The notes below the pieces were generated by a model. It was not told the origin of the DNA and searched no databases. It worked only from the letters and a program-made list of their open reading frames with translations. The translations under genes were made by a program, and so were the position numbers. 64,000 nt of DNA, from NCBI GenBank assembly GCA_003313425.1, contig NHZP01000034.1, positions 372,001 to 436,000 on the forward strand, written 5' to 3'. The stretch's first letter is position 1, and every line of letters starts with the position of its first letter. Positions 8,218-18,901 of this stretch are shown here, in pieces. The DNA comes from Pseudopyrenochaeta lycopersici. Lineage: Eukaryota > Ascomycota > Dothideomycetes > Pleosporales > Pseudopyrenochaetaceae.

Positions 8218-11176
8218 ATGTCTTCTCCTAAGAATTCCGTGAAACGCACAGCGTTCGAACCGCAAGCTAACTCTACGGTTGATAGTTGTAGCCATGAGGA
8301 AGAGCCGTTAGAGAGCGCCCACTTGGCTTTTCTCTTCGCGAGCCAAGGCAAATTGGTCGACGCAGAGGAGATGTACCAACTGGCACTGCAGGGATATGAG
8401 AAGACAGCAGGTCCAGATCATATATCCACAATTACCATGGTTAACAACTTAGGTGCTGTGTATGGGCGCCAAAACAAGCTGGACGATGCCGAGAAGATGT
8501 ACCAGCGCGCACTACAGGGATACGAGAAGACCGTGGGATTACAACATCAATCAACACTAGACACGACCTACAACCTCGGTGTTCTTTACTTTCATCAGGG
8601 AAAGCTGGCGGATTCCGACGAAATGTATCAGCGTACACTGCGAGGATACGAAAATGCATTCGGTCCAGATCATATATCGACGCTCGACGCAACCGCCAAA
8701 TTGGGTTTGCTCTACTTCCGCCAGGGAAAGGAAGAGATCGCCGAGGAGATGTACCACCGCGCACTGGAAGGATACCAGAAGACCTTGGGTCTAGACCATC
8801 AATCAGCACTGGACACTGCCTCTAATTTGGGTCGTCTCTACTTTCATCAGCGCAAGCTGGTGGAAGCGGAGATGGTCTGCAAACAAGCATTGGAACGTTT
8901 AGAAAAGCTGCAGAGTCCCAGCCAAGAGTCCATTCTTGACCAAGTTTGGATGCTAGGCACCATCCATGCTTTCATGGGGAAACCAAAGGAGGCTGAGGCT
9001 GAGCTCAACATGGCGGTGGAAGGTTACGGGAAACTCCTAGGCCCGTACCACATGTCGACTTTGGAGTCCAGCAATAATTTGGCTGCGGTCTACTGCACTC
9101 AAGGAAGACTGGAGGAAGCTGAGCTGAAGTACACATGGATACTGGCGGGTTTTGAAGCGGTACTTGGCCCGGATCATGACCAGACGCTGCGAGTGGCCTC
9201 CGATCTTCGCAAGACTCAAAAACAACGCGCGGAGGCTGAAGCGAACATGGACCCGCAAACTTGTCAAATCTGTCACGCTCTAGGTCTTTGCCTTAATGGT
9301 TCTCGTTCCACCGAAGTTGTCAAACTACATGATTTGAAGGAGTCAGCGCGGAACGGTTGCTCTGATTGTTCGCTTCTAAGCGATGGATTGGCGCGATGTA
9401 TACCAGATTTGGACGCATTGTGTAATGTTGCCGTCAGAAATATCTCTACCAATTCTAGCCAATGTTTGCAGCTGGTAGTAGAGGCGAGTGGTGATTGGCA
9501 AACAATCATTGACTTCTTTACCATCAAAGGTATGTTTCGATCCAATTCATGTCCCTATTTCCCTTGCTAAGGATCATATACAAGTAGGAAGTGATGGAAG
9601 CAAGCACACGAATTCTATCGATAGGTTTGGATATGCTTCAATGGCTTCGGGGCACACCGGGTCCGATCAAAGTTTTAGAACAGTGCGGCGCTGGCTTCTA
9701 GAATGCGAGAGGCACAAACTTTGCAACCGCAATGTCGAAAAATCGTTGCCGAAAAGAGTCCTTGATCTGGAGGGACTGAAAAAAGGCAATCTTTTGAGGC
9801 TTTCTGAAGAACCCAAGGAAATCGGGGCGTACGCTTGCCTTAGTCATTGCTGGGGCAAATTCTCCATCATAACTAGCAAGGTTGCAACACTTCGCCAGCG
9901 CAAAGATGGCATCGCATTTTCTGACCTCCCGAAGACCTTTCAAGATGCAGTTACGTTCACACGAAAACTTGGGATCCGATATCTCTGGATTGATTCACTC
10001 TGTATTATCCAAGACGACGAGGACGACTGGAGCCAAGAGGCCGCGAAGATGTGTCAGTATTACCAGAGAGCATACGTTACGCTAGCAGCCACCATGTCAG
10101 CAGACTCTCAAGGCGGCCTCTTCTCCGGGGCATCACCAGACTCTCAGGCGCATTGCCTCCGATCATCCGACCAAGGAATCTGCAGCAATGTATATGTTCG
10201 TCGGCATATCACACATTGGAACGACGATCCATCCAAGTTTCCGCTTTTGAACAGGGCGTGGGTGCTTCAAGAGCGTCTTTTAAGTGCCCGCGTGATACAT
10301 TTTGGGACAGATGAGATATTTTGGGAATGCTTGGAGGACACTACTTGCGAATGTTCCACGATCACTGACTGCTTGGAGATTGACTTCCCAATTAAACGCC
10401 AAAGCAAGCTTCGTCATGCCAAAGCCCTGGGCAGTTCTAGTAGGAATGAACTTGCGGGCCAGTGGCATGAGATTGTGGGCGATTACACATCACTGGGGTT
10501 GACCAAAGACGAAGATATATTTCCAGCTCTCTCTGGAATCGCACAACAGATGCAGGACGTCATAAAATCGAGGTATTTTGCTGGACTATGGGAGGACAAT
10601 CTTGCAGCAGATCTACTGTGGAGGGTCGACGCGCCGCCAGATGGCAGGCTAAGCGAATATCGGGCTCCATCTTGGTCATGGGCATCAACCAAGGCCCCAG
10701 TTCAATATGATTTCAACCACAGGGCTCCTTTGCAGCATCTGATCACCATCATCAAAGCAGAATGCTATCCAGATCACCCATCTTCTGGCCGATCCGACCC
10801 TACTGGGAAGTTAGACTCTGCCTACATCATTATTGAGGGCCAGATCATATCTGCACGTTACATCGCATACTCGAAGGAGCAGAACACAGTGGGTCTTGCT
10901 CACGAAGAATCAAGATTTTGGAAAGATGAACCAAAATTGTTCTTTTTCAAGGACTATGACCTTGATGCTAAAGGCGACGGTCATGTCCCTTTAGGCTCAA
11001 ATCTCTGTTGTCTAAGAGTTGCACTCTCTAGAGCAATGATACATCGTGTTTTTCAGTATTGGATGGTTCTAATTCGTAACAACAACAAGGACAATGAGTA
11101 TAGGCGTATTGGTTTGATATGGCTCGCTTCCAATGTCGATCTTGGAGCAACAACAGCCAGCATCAAAATTGTTTAG
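8218..11176 (+). CDS. TPR-HET fusion protein
   Basis: Two exons, 8218-9529 and 9588-11176, joined across a 58-bp intron (GTATGT donor; ACAAGTAG acceptor; a 55-bp version ending at 9584 also keeps frame), giving about 966 residues. Residues 1-340 hold at least six kinesin-light-chain-type TPRs (Y..AL.GYEK..G.DH.STL). Then follows a Cys-rich lead-in (CQICHALGLC, CSDCSLL) of the type that precedes HET domains. The HET domain lies at about 515-665 with YACLSHCWGK, LWIDSLCIIQDD and YVTLAATMSADSQGGLF. HET domains drive incompatibility cell death in ascomycetes. The order is unusual: in most fungal receptors HET is N-terminal and the repeats C-terminal. Nothing interrupts the frame, so it may be active. 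No ligand can be inferred. Confidence 0.85.
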
Positions 11177-11405
11177 CCCCGACCTTGCTGCACGTTTGTG
11201 AAGAGATGGATCGACGAGTGCTGGGGATTATGAGAAGGTACTAAGCGTTGAGAACCGACATGGACAGAATAGAAATGTTACAGTATTAACCACGGCTATT
11301 TTCCATCCCTACGTATCCCCTTCTCGTAAACGTATATGTTGGACACTGTAAGCCTCAGCGAGACACTAGCTTCGCGCATGTAGTTGATATTCAAACCGTT
11401 AACAT

Positions 11406-11503
11406 ACAGGAATCAAAGCCAATGTGAAGAGGCGAAAGATTTGGAGGTGCAGGTGATGACGGCGAGCAAAAGAAGCTGGGAGCGGGCCATCCAGACGCGC
11501 TGA
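11406..11503 (+). pseudogene. Relic of one TPR unit from an NB-ARC/TPR-type gene
   Basis: The plus strand encodes a degraded version of the 42-residue TPR unit found at 23192-24199: RNQSQ.EEAK.LEVQVM.ASKR is readable before the sequence runs into a stop. Only about one unit survives. It shows that a second TPR receptor of the same family once lay here or was copied in. Confidence 0.6.
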
Positions 11504-12167
11504 TTGTAACGGACTAGGCCTATGTCCGAGGCTGCGCCATCGTGCACAGATATACGGCTCGTGCGGGTGGCTCGCGCTCGTGAACTTTATAACCTCGCGT
11601 GGCACTTAATCCTCCCCTTTTTCTTCCCATCTTGGTTGTAGATAGCATCTGGACTAGATAGCTGGAATCCAGTTACTAGAGACCGCTCACACTGATCAGC
11701 ATATACAATCCTGCATTCACATGGAAAGGACGAGGTCAAGATGCAGAAGCTATAGGTCTAATGAAGGAGTGTGTACGCTTCGAGAACGGAAGCTGAGGAC
11801 TGATTACATATCCGCATTTCATGTCCTTGTAATATGCCTTGGCGAGTTGGGAGGCAGAACAAGCAGCAGCTCGTGTACCGGCTCTTTGGTCTTCTTCTGA
11901 ATTGTCATAAGTCTCTGGAACTTGACTTGCTGATGATCTTCCAGTCATGAGAGGCCCGGCCGTCCGGCACCTGTTGCTTGAGCTCCCTAACCACATCTTG
12001 GACCGTGGGAAGTGGAAAGCTTTCAACGAAATACACATAGCTGTTGGTCGACCACAATGTTCATTGTGCGTCATGGTGAACCCTGCATTGGACGTGGCTT
12101 GGTATAGAAACATCGACAACCAGAAAGAACTGCATGTTGACATATACTTGTAGGTGTCAGTCGGGAA
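11504..12167. other. No recognisable gene
   Basis: Overlapping short frames on both strands (11736-12143 minus, 11947-12153 plus) show no motif I recognise. This could be the eroded 3' part of the NACHT-WD40 relic that follows. Confidence 0.4.
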
Positions 12168-13425
12168 TTAGTGCAAACATCGAAGGCTGCTGATCCATTG
12201 TTCCTTAAGGAAAATAGAAGGTGGAAATTGCGATTGGGAAGCAACTGTATCATTAGAAAAAGAGGCTGAGATAGGAAATGACCCTATATCAGTCTGGAGA
12301 GACATGCTGTCATCAGCGAAAGAAAGAGTTGTGACAAAGTCAACATTAAGCGTCTGCAGCAGCGCGCCCGAGCCTGCGTCCAAGAGCCTGACGGTCTCAT
12401 CGCTGGAAGCGGACGCCAGCTGCTTGCTGTCGGGTGAGAAGGCCACGGCGCTGACCCCGCCAGAATGCCCCTCGAGCGCCTGTAGGCAAGCACTCCAGCT
12501 GTCTTCCATAGCTGGCTTGATATTGATCCATTTTGGCTCTTCGTGCTGAAACAGTCTTCTTATTAAGCTCTTTGTTGGACTGAAAAACAGTGCAGATGCA
12601 TATGCCTGAAGAGGGCTACTCTTAATTGCTCCCTTGTGATACATAATGAACCAATGCGCATCATAAACAAGTTTAATAAACGAAGTTGCCTTTTCTCTCC
12701 CCTAGTTTGTGTTAGTAAAATACTTCTTTACTAGGTCGCTTATTTTAAACATACCTGGACTATTGACCGTAGCTTTGCCATTAAGGCCACGCCATTCGGC
12801 ATGCTCTTACACAGACTAAGAGCTTCTAGCTAGTACAGATATTTGTTCCTTAGGAACACATTAACAACGCCTCCGTTCTGCAGATCGTCTATATAGATTG
12901 CAGAAGTTGTGAGATTCGAGTCGCATAGATGTTCGACCTAGTGAATACAGGAGTAGCGCACCGCTACTAATGGATTAGAGCCTGGCTGTTTAACATCCTT
13001 AATAGGATATCCTAACGCTTCTAAGCTGTACATATCTTGATGCAGGGTCCTAGACAGGATCTTGAGTGACCTAACAAAGATAGTGTAATAGACATGCTCC
13101 TTTTTAAATGTAAACACTTCTTTAGCTGCGCTAGTAAGGAGAAAGTCCTTAGCTGACTAATGCACAAAGTAAACAGTGTCTTCTCGCAGGGTGAGGAATG
13201 AGCTACAAAGGCTAATAATCTCCTGTATTAACTCTAGGTCGTTAGCTATATCTTCTAGCTGTTTAACAAGGCCCGCCAGCTCCTCCAGCGTGATTAGTTA
13301 GTATATAATCGCAATTAAAGCTAGCATCTGCTTGCAGAGTTTAGCATCGTCTAACTTGCTAATCTGCTGCATCATCCGCTTGTACAAGGACGTCAATAGA
13401 GGATAGTTTCAATGAGACATAGTGA
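12168..13425 (-). pseudogene. NACHT-WD40 receptor relic
   Basis: Reading down from about 13425 the minus strand encodes the part of a fungal NACHT receptor after the nucleotide-binding core: SLYKRMMQQI, TLREDTVYFVH, SAKDFLL, EHVYYTIF.RSL, ALGYPIKDVKQP, VEHLCDSN, then a 53-bp intron (12702-12754, GTATGT...ACTAG), then EEPKWI.IKPAM and one WD40 unit (LEGHSGGVSAVAFSPDSKQLASAS). At least four in-frame stops replace expected Trp or Gln (after IIY, FVH, CIH and KYLY). The P-loop part is missing and the WD40 array stops after one unit. A truncated, RIP-type pseudogene of a STAND/NLR receptor; the downstream SNDTVASQSQF tail is not recognisable. Confidence 0.85.
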
Positions 13426-14278
13426 TAGTTTGAGCTTCTGAAGACGTTGAAGTGTTGCTACATGGCGTTTTGTAATTTATTTTTTGCGCTAGTAGAGTTA
13501 TGGCTAGCATTGGGGACAAATCTCATCCGCAGCATGCAAATTCAGCTGTGTTGCCCTGTTGCTCTTCTGCCTTAATAGTCCGCATGATCTCCACCTGAAA
13601 ATAATATTGCATAATTAAACGAATGCGCGGGGTGAAGATCACGCAAGAAAATTAATTAACTAACGCTTACTTGAGCGCGGCCTTGCGGCATTTGAGCTGA
13701 ATTATTTGATAGGGATGAGCCTCTGAGAGTAGTCTAACATTCTCACGTGATCTCGCTTGCACCTGTGCTTCAAGACACCCTAAGTTCTCCGTCCGTCTCG
13801 TCTGTATGTGTTATGCTGGCTGAACAACACGCTGACACAGCTTCTCGCTCTAGTGCGCATAACTCTACCGCAGCAATAACAAGCAACGCGATGGCACTCC
13901 CGACAGGCAGCATCGAATTTGGCCCTATATATGGCAATAGTGGCGCTGTGGCGGTCTATGTTTCCGGCAATACGCAGGTGGTTGGCATGTCTTCTGTCCA
14001 CAGCGATGTATTCTTTCTTATGCTAAGCTCAAGTTAGGCACCTTGACAGCAAGCTGTTCAACCCAAATATTCACGAATTGTAGTAATTTTTTGTTGACAG
14101 AAACAAAGACAATAGCAGATTTATAGCTTCTATTTCTATCTATCTACTAAAGATTATTTATTCAGACGTTGTGGTGTATGGAGAGCGGAATCGCTGTTTG
14201 GGCAAGGGCTCGCGAAATATTACGGCACCTGGTGGCCATACAAATCCTCATATAACGTACTTTACAAGCGAACCGTTA
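13426..14278. other. No recognisable gene
   Basis: Holds an open frame at about 13747-14037 (plus) that begins with GTG and matches no motif. Probably the eroded 5' flank of the NACHT relic. Confidence 0.4.
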
Positions 14279-14393
14279 TGTCGCACTTGGGTGTGCTTAT
14301 GATGATGCATCAGGAAGAATTCATGATGAGCAGAAAAAGTTGTATTGTGTTGTGTATTGTGTCTTGGTCTAGTGAACCTGACTCCGCACGTCT
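14279..14393 (+). repeat. Partial Copia-type LTR
   Basis: Matches the first ~115 bp of the solo LTR at 30134-30317 (TGTCGCACTT, then GATGATGCATCAGGAAGAAT), diverging after CACGTCT. The remaining part of the LTR and any target-site duplication are absent, so this is a truncated scrap. It overlaps the 3' end of the gene at 14369-16486. Confidence 0.85.
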
Positions 14394-16486
14394 CGCTGCT
14401 GTCTCGAAGTACCAATAATAGCCTGTAGGGTGATCACTCTACCCTGTCTTCTCGTGCGACCAGTCCGTCTTCTTCTAGTGGATGTTGAGACTAAACCGGA
14501 ATTGTCGGTCGGATGCGCTGCAGTTGACCCTTGAGCAGTGACCGTATATGTGTCGCCGGCATCATGGGTGGCTATGTCCGTATCCCCATGCACGGGCACC
14601 GCAATGGTAGCGCTTGCATATGTTCTGGTGGTGGCATATTGATGTCCTCTAGAAGTGCCGTATGCAGAAGTACCGTGAGTGAACCCGGGAACTGCCGTTT
14701 GCGCTATGTTATAGCTGGCTGTCAGATGGCTTCTGGGCCATACGCTAACGACTTCATACCAGTCCTCCACGAGAGCATGGATCAGTTCGTCGTCGTTTCT
14801 TCTTATTTCATGGGCTCTGGCTTTCTCTTTGCCATGATATGTCCGGGCGCGTGCATCAAGTCGAGCCGACCACAACACCCCCGCGGGACGAGACCCGAAC
14901 GCAAAGATCGGGTTTGCACTCGTGAAAGGTTGCTGCTGTTCCAATCTTTCAAAACCAGTTTCATTGTTCCTTTGATGATGCTGTCTGGCGTCGTGGCTGG
15001 GGCCTGCATGTGTATTGTAAATGCGTGGGATTTCTTCTGGCATATCTCGATGGTATTCATGATCCCGCCTGTGGTGCAGTGGCGGACGAACATGCCGAGC
15101 CCCTGAAGTATGCCTGTCCGTATACCATTCGTCCTCGGAGTCCAATTCCGCGCGGTCTGCACCTCCTCGCAAATAGGGCACTTGGTGACCCTTCAAACTC
15201 TCCCAATCAACTTGCGGCTTCAATTCCGTCTTGAGAATGACTAGCATAGAAACGATTTCCGTCTGGTAACGGTTAATGCGGTGCATTTGCGGCTGAATAC
15301 CGGCCAGTTTCCACTCGACGACAGGTTGCTCCTTTTGTAGTTCCTGATTTTCTCGGGCAAGAAGGTCCAAAATGGCGCTTTGCCTTTGTGGTCCCAACCG
15401 CTCGTATGTGTCATGTAATGTATGATTCTTCTTGCCGTCCTCGACCATCAGGACCACGACCTGGAGGTACAATTGTTCGCTCGAAAAGGCTAATGGCTTG
15501 ATACCTGGTCTTAACCAAGATCGACCTCTTGCATCACTTCCCGTTGCATGCGCGGACCCTCTCTGGATAACCCAGCCGGCGTAGCGAGGATTGAGAGCTG
15601 CGGGTGCTGGCACTCGGCCTAGTTGCGAAGAATTTGAAGGACCAAGTGCAGGAAAGCGTAAAGTTTTTGGCTCTGTGCCATTTCGAAGCAACTCCAACTC
15701 CGAAAGTATGCGTCTGAGCTCACTGAGCATATCGCTAATCATGTCGCTCCAAGTAAGGTCTGGCCTATGCGAGCAAGTAAGTTCTCTTTGTGTGCACGCC
15801 ATCATCCAGATTACTACTAACTTTTGATTCGAGAACGACAGAGAGAATATCGACAGCCGGATTTGTAGATTTACTTTATGGTCTTGTATGCCGAATTCCA
15901 CGGCTGTAATCTTTGTCTCGAGCAGGACAAGGCTCTCTTGTGCCAACTCGGCTTTCTCCCTTTCTTTTCCCTCAAGCCGCCTTGGAGCGGGAACGCCTTC
16001 CATGAACTCGGACATTTGCTTTTCGACACCTCCAAGCCATGTCTCACAGCTCTGTAGTTCAGCATAGAGATCATTAGCTGCATTAGGGACCTTTGAAGAT
16101 CCCTCTGTGGGTTTTGATGTGAGCTGCTCGAACAGGACCTCGATCCCATGCAGGATTGACGATGTAGCTCGGATCCGATCAGCTATGTCCCTCATGCGTA
16201 CATCGGCGCCTTTGATTCTTGCAGCGTAGCTAACCATATGGTCGGCCAAATTAACTGCGATGTGGATTGTCTTATGCAGCTGGCCTGCTTCTGCGTCAAA
16301 ATCTTTCCAGTGGTTGAACCCCCAACAACACGTACCTATGATTTTGTTCTTTCCGCCGCTAAGAATTATATTGCTTGCGACCACGCCTTTATTACCATCA
16401 ATCTTGACCCCAGGTGGATTATGAGGATCTGGATCTTCGTTTTGACTCATTGGCACATTAGAAACGCTTCCTCCAGTCGTTGTCAT
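14369..16486 (-). CDS. Large hypothetical protein with helical N-terminal region
   Basis: ATG at 16486, TAG at 14369-14371, 705 residues in one open frame. The first ~70 residues contain ILSGGKNKIIG; residues ~80-230 are predicted helical and resemble in style the N-terminal regulatory helices of fungal STAND-associated proteins (ADRIRATSSILHGIEVLFEQ). A hydrophobic stretch around IRLSIFSLSFSNQKLVV may be read-through of an intron, but the GT-AG choices I tried did not keep frame. The C-terminal third is His/Arg/Thr-rich and low-complexity. The last seven residues and the stop codon lie inside the LTR scrap at 14279-14393, so the original C-terminus was probably lost or replaced. Function unknown. 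Confidence 0.6.
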   Translation of the reverse strand: MTTTGGSVSNVPMSQNEDPDPHNPPGVKIDGNKGVVASNIILSGGKNKIIGTCCWGFNHWKDFDAEAGQLHKTIHIAVNLADHMVSYAARIKGADVRMRDIADRIRATSSILHGIEVLFEQLTSKPTEGSSKVPNAANDLYAELQSCETWLGGVEKQMSEFMEGVPAPRRLEGKEREKAELAQESLVLLETKITAVEFGIQDHKVNLQIRLSIFSLSFSNQKLVVIWMMACTQRELTCSHRPDLTWSDMISDMLSELRRILSELELLRNGTEPKTLRFPALGPSNSSQLGRVPAPAALNPRYAGWVIQRGSAHATGSDARGRSWLRPGIKPLAFSSEQLYLQVVVLMVEDGKKNHTLHDTYERLGPQRQSAILDLLARENQELQKEQPVVEWKLAGIQPQMHRINRYQTEIVSMLVILKTELKPQVDWESLKGHQVPYLRGGADRAELDSEDEWYTDRHTSGARHVRPPLHHRRDHEYHRDMPEEIPRIYNTHAGPSHDARQHHQRNNETGFERLEQQQPFTSANPIFAFGSRPAGVLWSARLDARARTYHGKEKARAHEIRRNDDELIHALVEDWYEVVSVWPRSHLTASYNIAQTAVPGFTHGTSAYGTSRGHQYATTRTYASATIAVPVHGDTDIATHDAGDTYTVTAQGSTAAHPTDNSGLVSTSTRRRRTGRTRRQGRVITLQAIIGTSRQQRDVRSQVH

Positions 16487-16950
16487 CGGTCACTTATCAG
16501 GGCAAATACCCAGGATGAGGCTCCATTCACTGCCACGCATTTGGACCCATAGAAGGTGAGCACATTGGCTTATAGCCTGACTTAGCGGCCACATCAAGCC
16601 TACTTCCGCTCCAGTGGCGTTATCGATCAGATACAGGTCACACCCTAGGAAAGCGAGATACTTGGCTCCCAAAAGGCATAGACTAGTTGGCAAGCGGGTA
16701 AGGGCCGGGCTCGCTCGTACTGCCCGAACCATGCACTCAGCTCCCGCTAACCTAAACTTCTTTGAGCAAGCTGACTCCAGCTTCATCCATCCAATTAAAA
16801 TACTGAAAAGGATAGGCTGAATCCATTTCTAGGCATGATGTCCCATGGCTTCGTCGGCAAATCAAGCTCCCCTCCAAATGCCTGAGTTGATACTATTCAG
16901 CTGAAGGAAAGTTAAGGCGGCTCCGTTGGAGAGCACACCCCATTCGAAGG
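16487..16950. other. No gene seen
   Basis: Upstream flank of the 14369-16486 gene and target of the Copia insertion. Short frames only. Confidence 0.5.
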
Positions 16951-16955
16951 CATTT

Positions 16956-17093
16956 TGTCGCACTTTTGAGTGCTTAGGTGAGTGGTCTCATATTGTGAAA
17001 GATTGGTGTATTGTTCTTGGTTGCACCCTAGCCTGGCTATCTACAGGAACCGCACGGCAAGCTTAGTAATGCAGTCCATCCTGGGGTGCGACA
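16956..17093 (-). repeat. Copia 3' LTR
   Basis: 138 bp, identical to 18759-18896; TG...CA ends with TGTCGCAC/GTGCGACA inverted tips. Confidence 0.95.
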
Positions 17094-17107
17094 CACCCCC
17101 TCAGATC

Positions 17108-18569
17108 TCATTCCGTGTCGGATGAGGTCTGGTCGTCCTGGGCACTTTCCTCTGCACGTCCGTATTCTGGATCAATCCGCGAGGAGATATCAACCAGCCC
17201 TAGTTGACGCACAAAGTGAGAATGCCTTTCGGCCGATAGAGGTTTTGTGAAGCCATCCGAAGGCATTTCTCCTGTCGGAACCCACTGAACTGCAACTTTG
17301 CCGTCTTTGTAAACCTGCCTCAGCCAAAGACTGTGAATGTCAACGTGTTTCAATTTGGATGTGAGATGAGGTCTGTCTCGTTGGATCAGACCAGTTGTCT
17401 GTTGGTTGTCACAGAGAATGCGAGGCAGGTGTTCGGGATCCAACTGTATCTGCTGGAACAGCCTGTATAGACCTATTGTTTCCCTCGCTATGTGTGACAG
17501 CGATAAGAGCTCCGCCTCAGTCGTTGACGTGGTTACAGTCTTCTGTTTGGAAGACTGCCACATGATCGGTCCATTGAACAACTTCATTAGGTAGCCCTGC
17601 GTGGGACCTTCGAGTCTCTGGATCATCCGCGAACGATGCGTCGCTCGACAGCTGCAGTACTTCATCATCGCCTGTCTCTACTTCAATGGAGTTTTCCAGA
17701 GAGCCCGAGAACTCGATGGCATAGTACTTTGTGCTCTGGAGATATGAGAGGACTCGATTTGCGTACCGCAGGTGCTCCGGAGAAGGGTTCGTAGTGAACT
17801 GACCTAAACTTGAGTTGCCCATTGTGATGGAGCCGTTGCTCGCGTGGTTCGGATTGATCTCGTTCAACGCCGTGATGATTGCGTCCGAAATCTTTTCCAT
17901 TGTTCTCGCAGTCTCTCCGATGAGAGATGCCTGGCTTTCCGACTGTGCATCCTTGGACTTCATGTAGTTGTAGAACGGAGGATTAATGTCCCGGCATGCT
18001 TCGACGAAAGCATCGCATATCTGCGACTCGCTTAGATTTTCAATTTGGTATCGCCTTGCGTTGTTGACGAGTGCAGGCCATCGGCCTAGCCATTTGTCCA
18101 GGCTGGTGTTGCCGTAGCCTCTCCTGAGCTTTTCGAACTCAGTTCTGACGTTCTGCTTCTGGTCCTTTGCCGTTGGTTGAATGCTATCGGCAAGTGCAAC
18201 TAGTTTGTCTCGGACGGTGTGTTTGCCGAGATAATGTTGCTTGAACTCCTGGCAGACTGTGATGTCGATACGTTCAGAGACCTTGTCGTATTTCTTCTTC
18301 TCGCTGTCGTAGATGGCCTGTAAGCTGTGATACTTCTGGATCGTATCCTTTCTTGCGGAGTCCGATGGTTTTGTGACGGTGAAGACGAGGTTTTCGATGC
18401 CTTCTGGGTCGCAATAGTTCCATACATCGTTTCGGACAGCAAGGTCTTCGATGGAGTTCATCCAGTCAGACCAGTCGTTACGGGAGTTGAGCATCGGAAG
18501 GTTGTGTTCTCTGATCGACATCGTGATGAAGTTTTCTTTCTTTCTTGATTCTTTGATGGATTCCTTCAT
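17108..18569 (-). pseudogene. Copia gag fused to RNase H remnant
   Basis: From an ATG at about 18569 the frame encodes a Gag-like protein (LGRWPALVNNARRYQIENLS, SQICDAFVEACRDINPPFY) that passes, after FTTNPS, straight into the segment before RNase H (EHLRYANRVLSYLQSTKYY and SDASFADD). A one-base insertion near 17610 (GGTCCCACG) shifts the frame: RNase H continues in the frame of 17108-17668 with QKTVTTSTTEAELLSLSH and ILCDN, carrying the remaining acidic residues, and ends at 17108. The junction shows that everything from protease to most of reverse transcriptase was deleted. Not functional as an enzyme; Gag might still be made. Confidence 0.85.
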
Positions 18570-18758
18570 GGGTTGAATGCTCCCTTCGCTCAAGAGACCG
18601 TGTCTCGAGGTTGCGGGGTCACTCCTTTACCCCTCATTTCGTGAGAATCGCACTGATTCCTGCGACGAGCATCGTCTTCGCAACAGCAGGATCATTGTGA
18701 TGGATTCTTGATTGTGAATATGTGAGTGCGCAGGAGGAAGAGTCTCCGGGCTCATAAC

Positions 18759-18896
18759 TGTCGCACTTTTGAGTGCTTAGGTGAGTGGTCTCATATTGTG
18801 AAAGATTGGTGTATTGTTCTTGGTTGCACCCTAGCCTGGCTATCTACAGGAACCGCACGGCAAGCTTAGTAATGCAGTCCATCCTGGGGTGCGACA
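18759..18896 (-). repeat. Copia 5' LTR
   Basis: 138 bp, identical to 16956-17093. The primer-binding site lies directly inside it at about 18746-18758. Confidence 0.95.
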
Positions 18897-18901
18897 CATT
18901 T

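Larger units (their letters stand above)
16956..18896 (-). mobile_element. Internally deleted Copia (Ty1) LTR retrotransposon
   Basis: 1,941 bp, minus orientation. Two identical 138-bp LTRs (16956-17093 and 18759-18896) begin TGTCGCAC and end GGTGCGACA. A 5-bp target-site duplication, CATTT, flanks it at 16951-16955 and 18897-18901. Next to the 5' LTR the minus strand reads GTTATGAGCCCGG, complementary to the anticodon arm of initiator Met-tRNA, as in Copia elements primed by a half-tRNA. A purine-rich tract (GAGGGGGTG) precedes the 3' LTR. Protease, integrase and most of the reverse transcriptase are missing. Identical LTRs and a clean duplication mean a recent insertion, mobilised in trans. 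Confidence 0.95.

Noticed and set aside
15770..15880. Intron within the 14369-16486 gene
   Set aside because: The best GT-AG pair (about 110 bp) would shift the frame of the clearly protein-like downstream part, so I kept a single exon and only flagged it.
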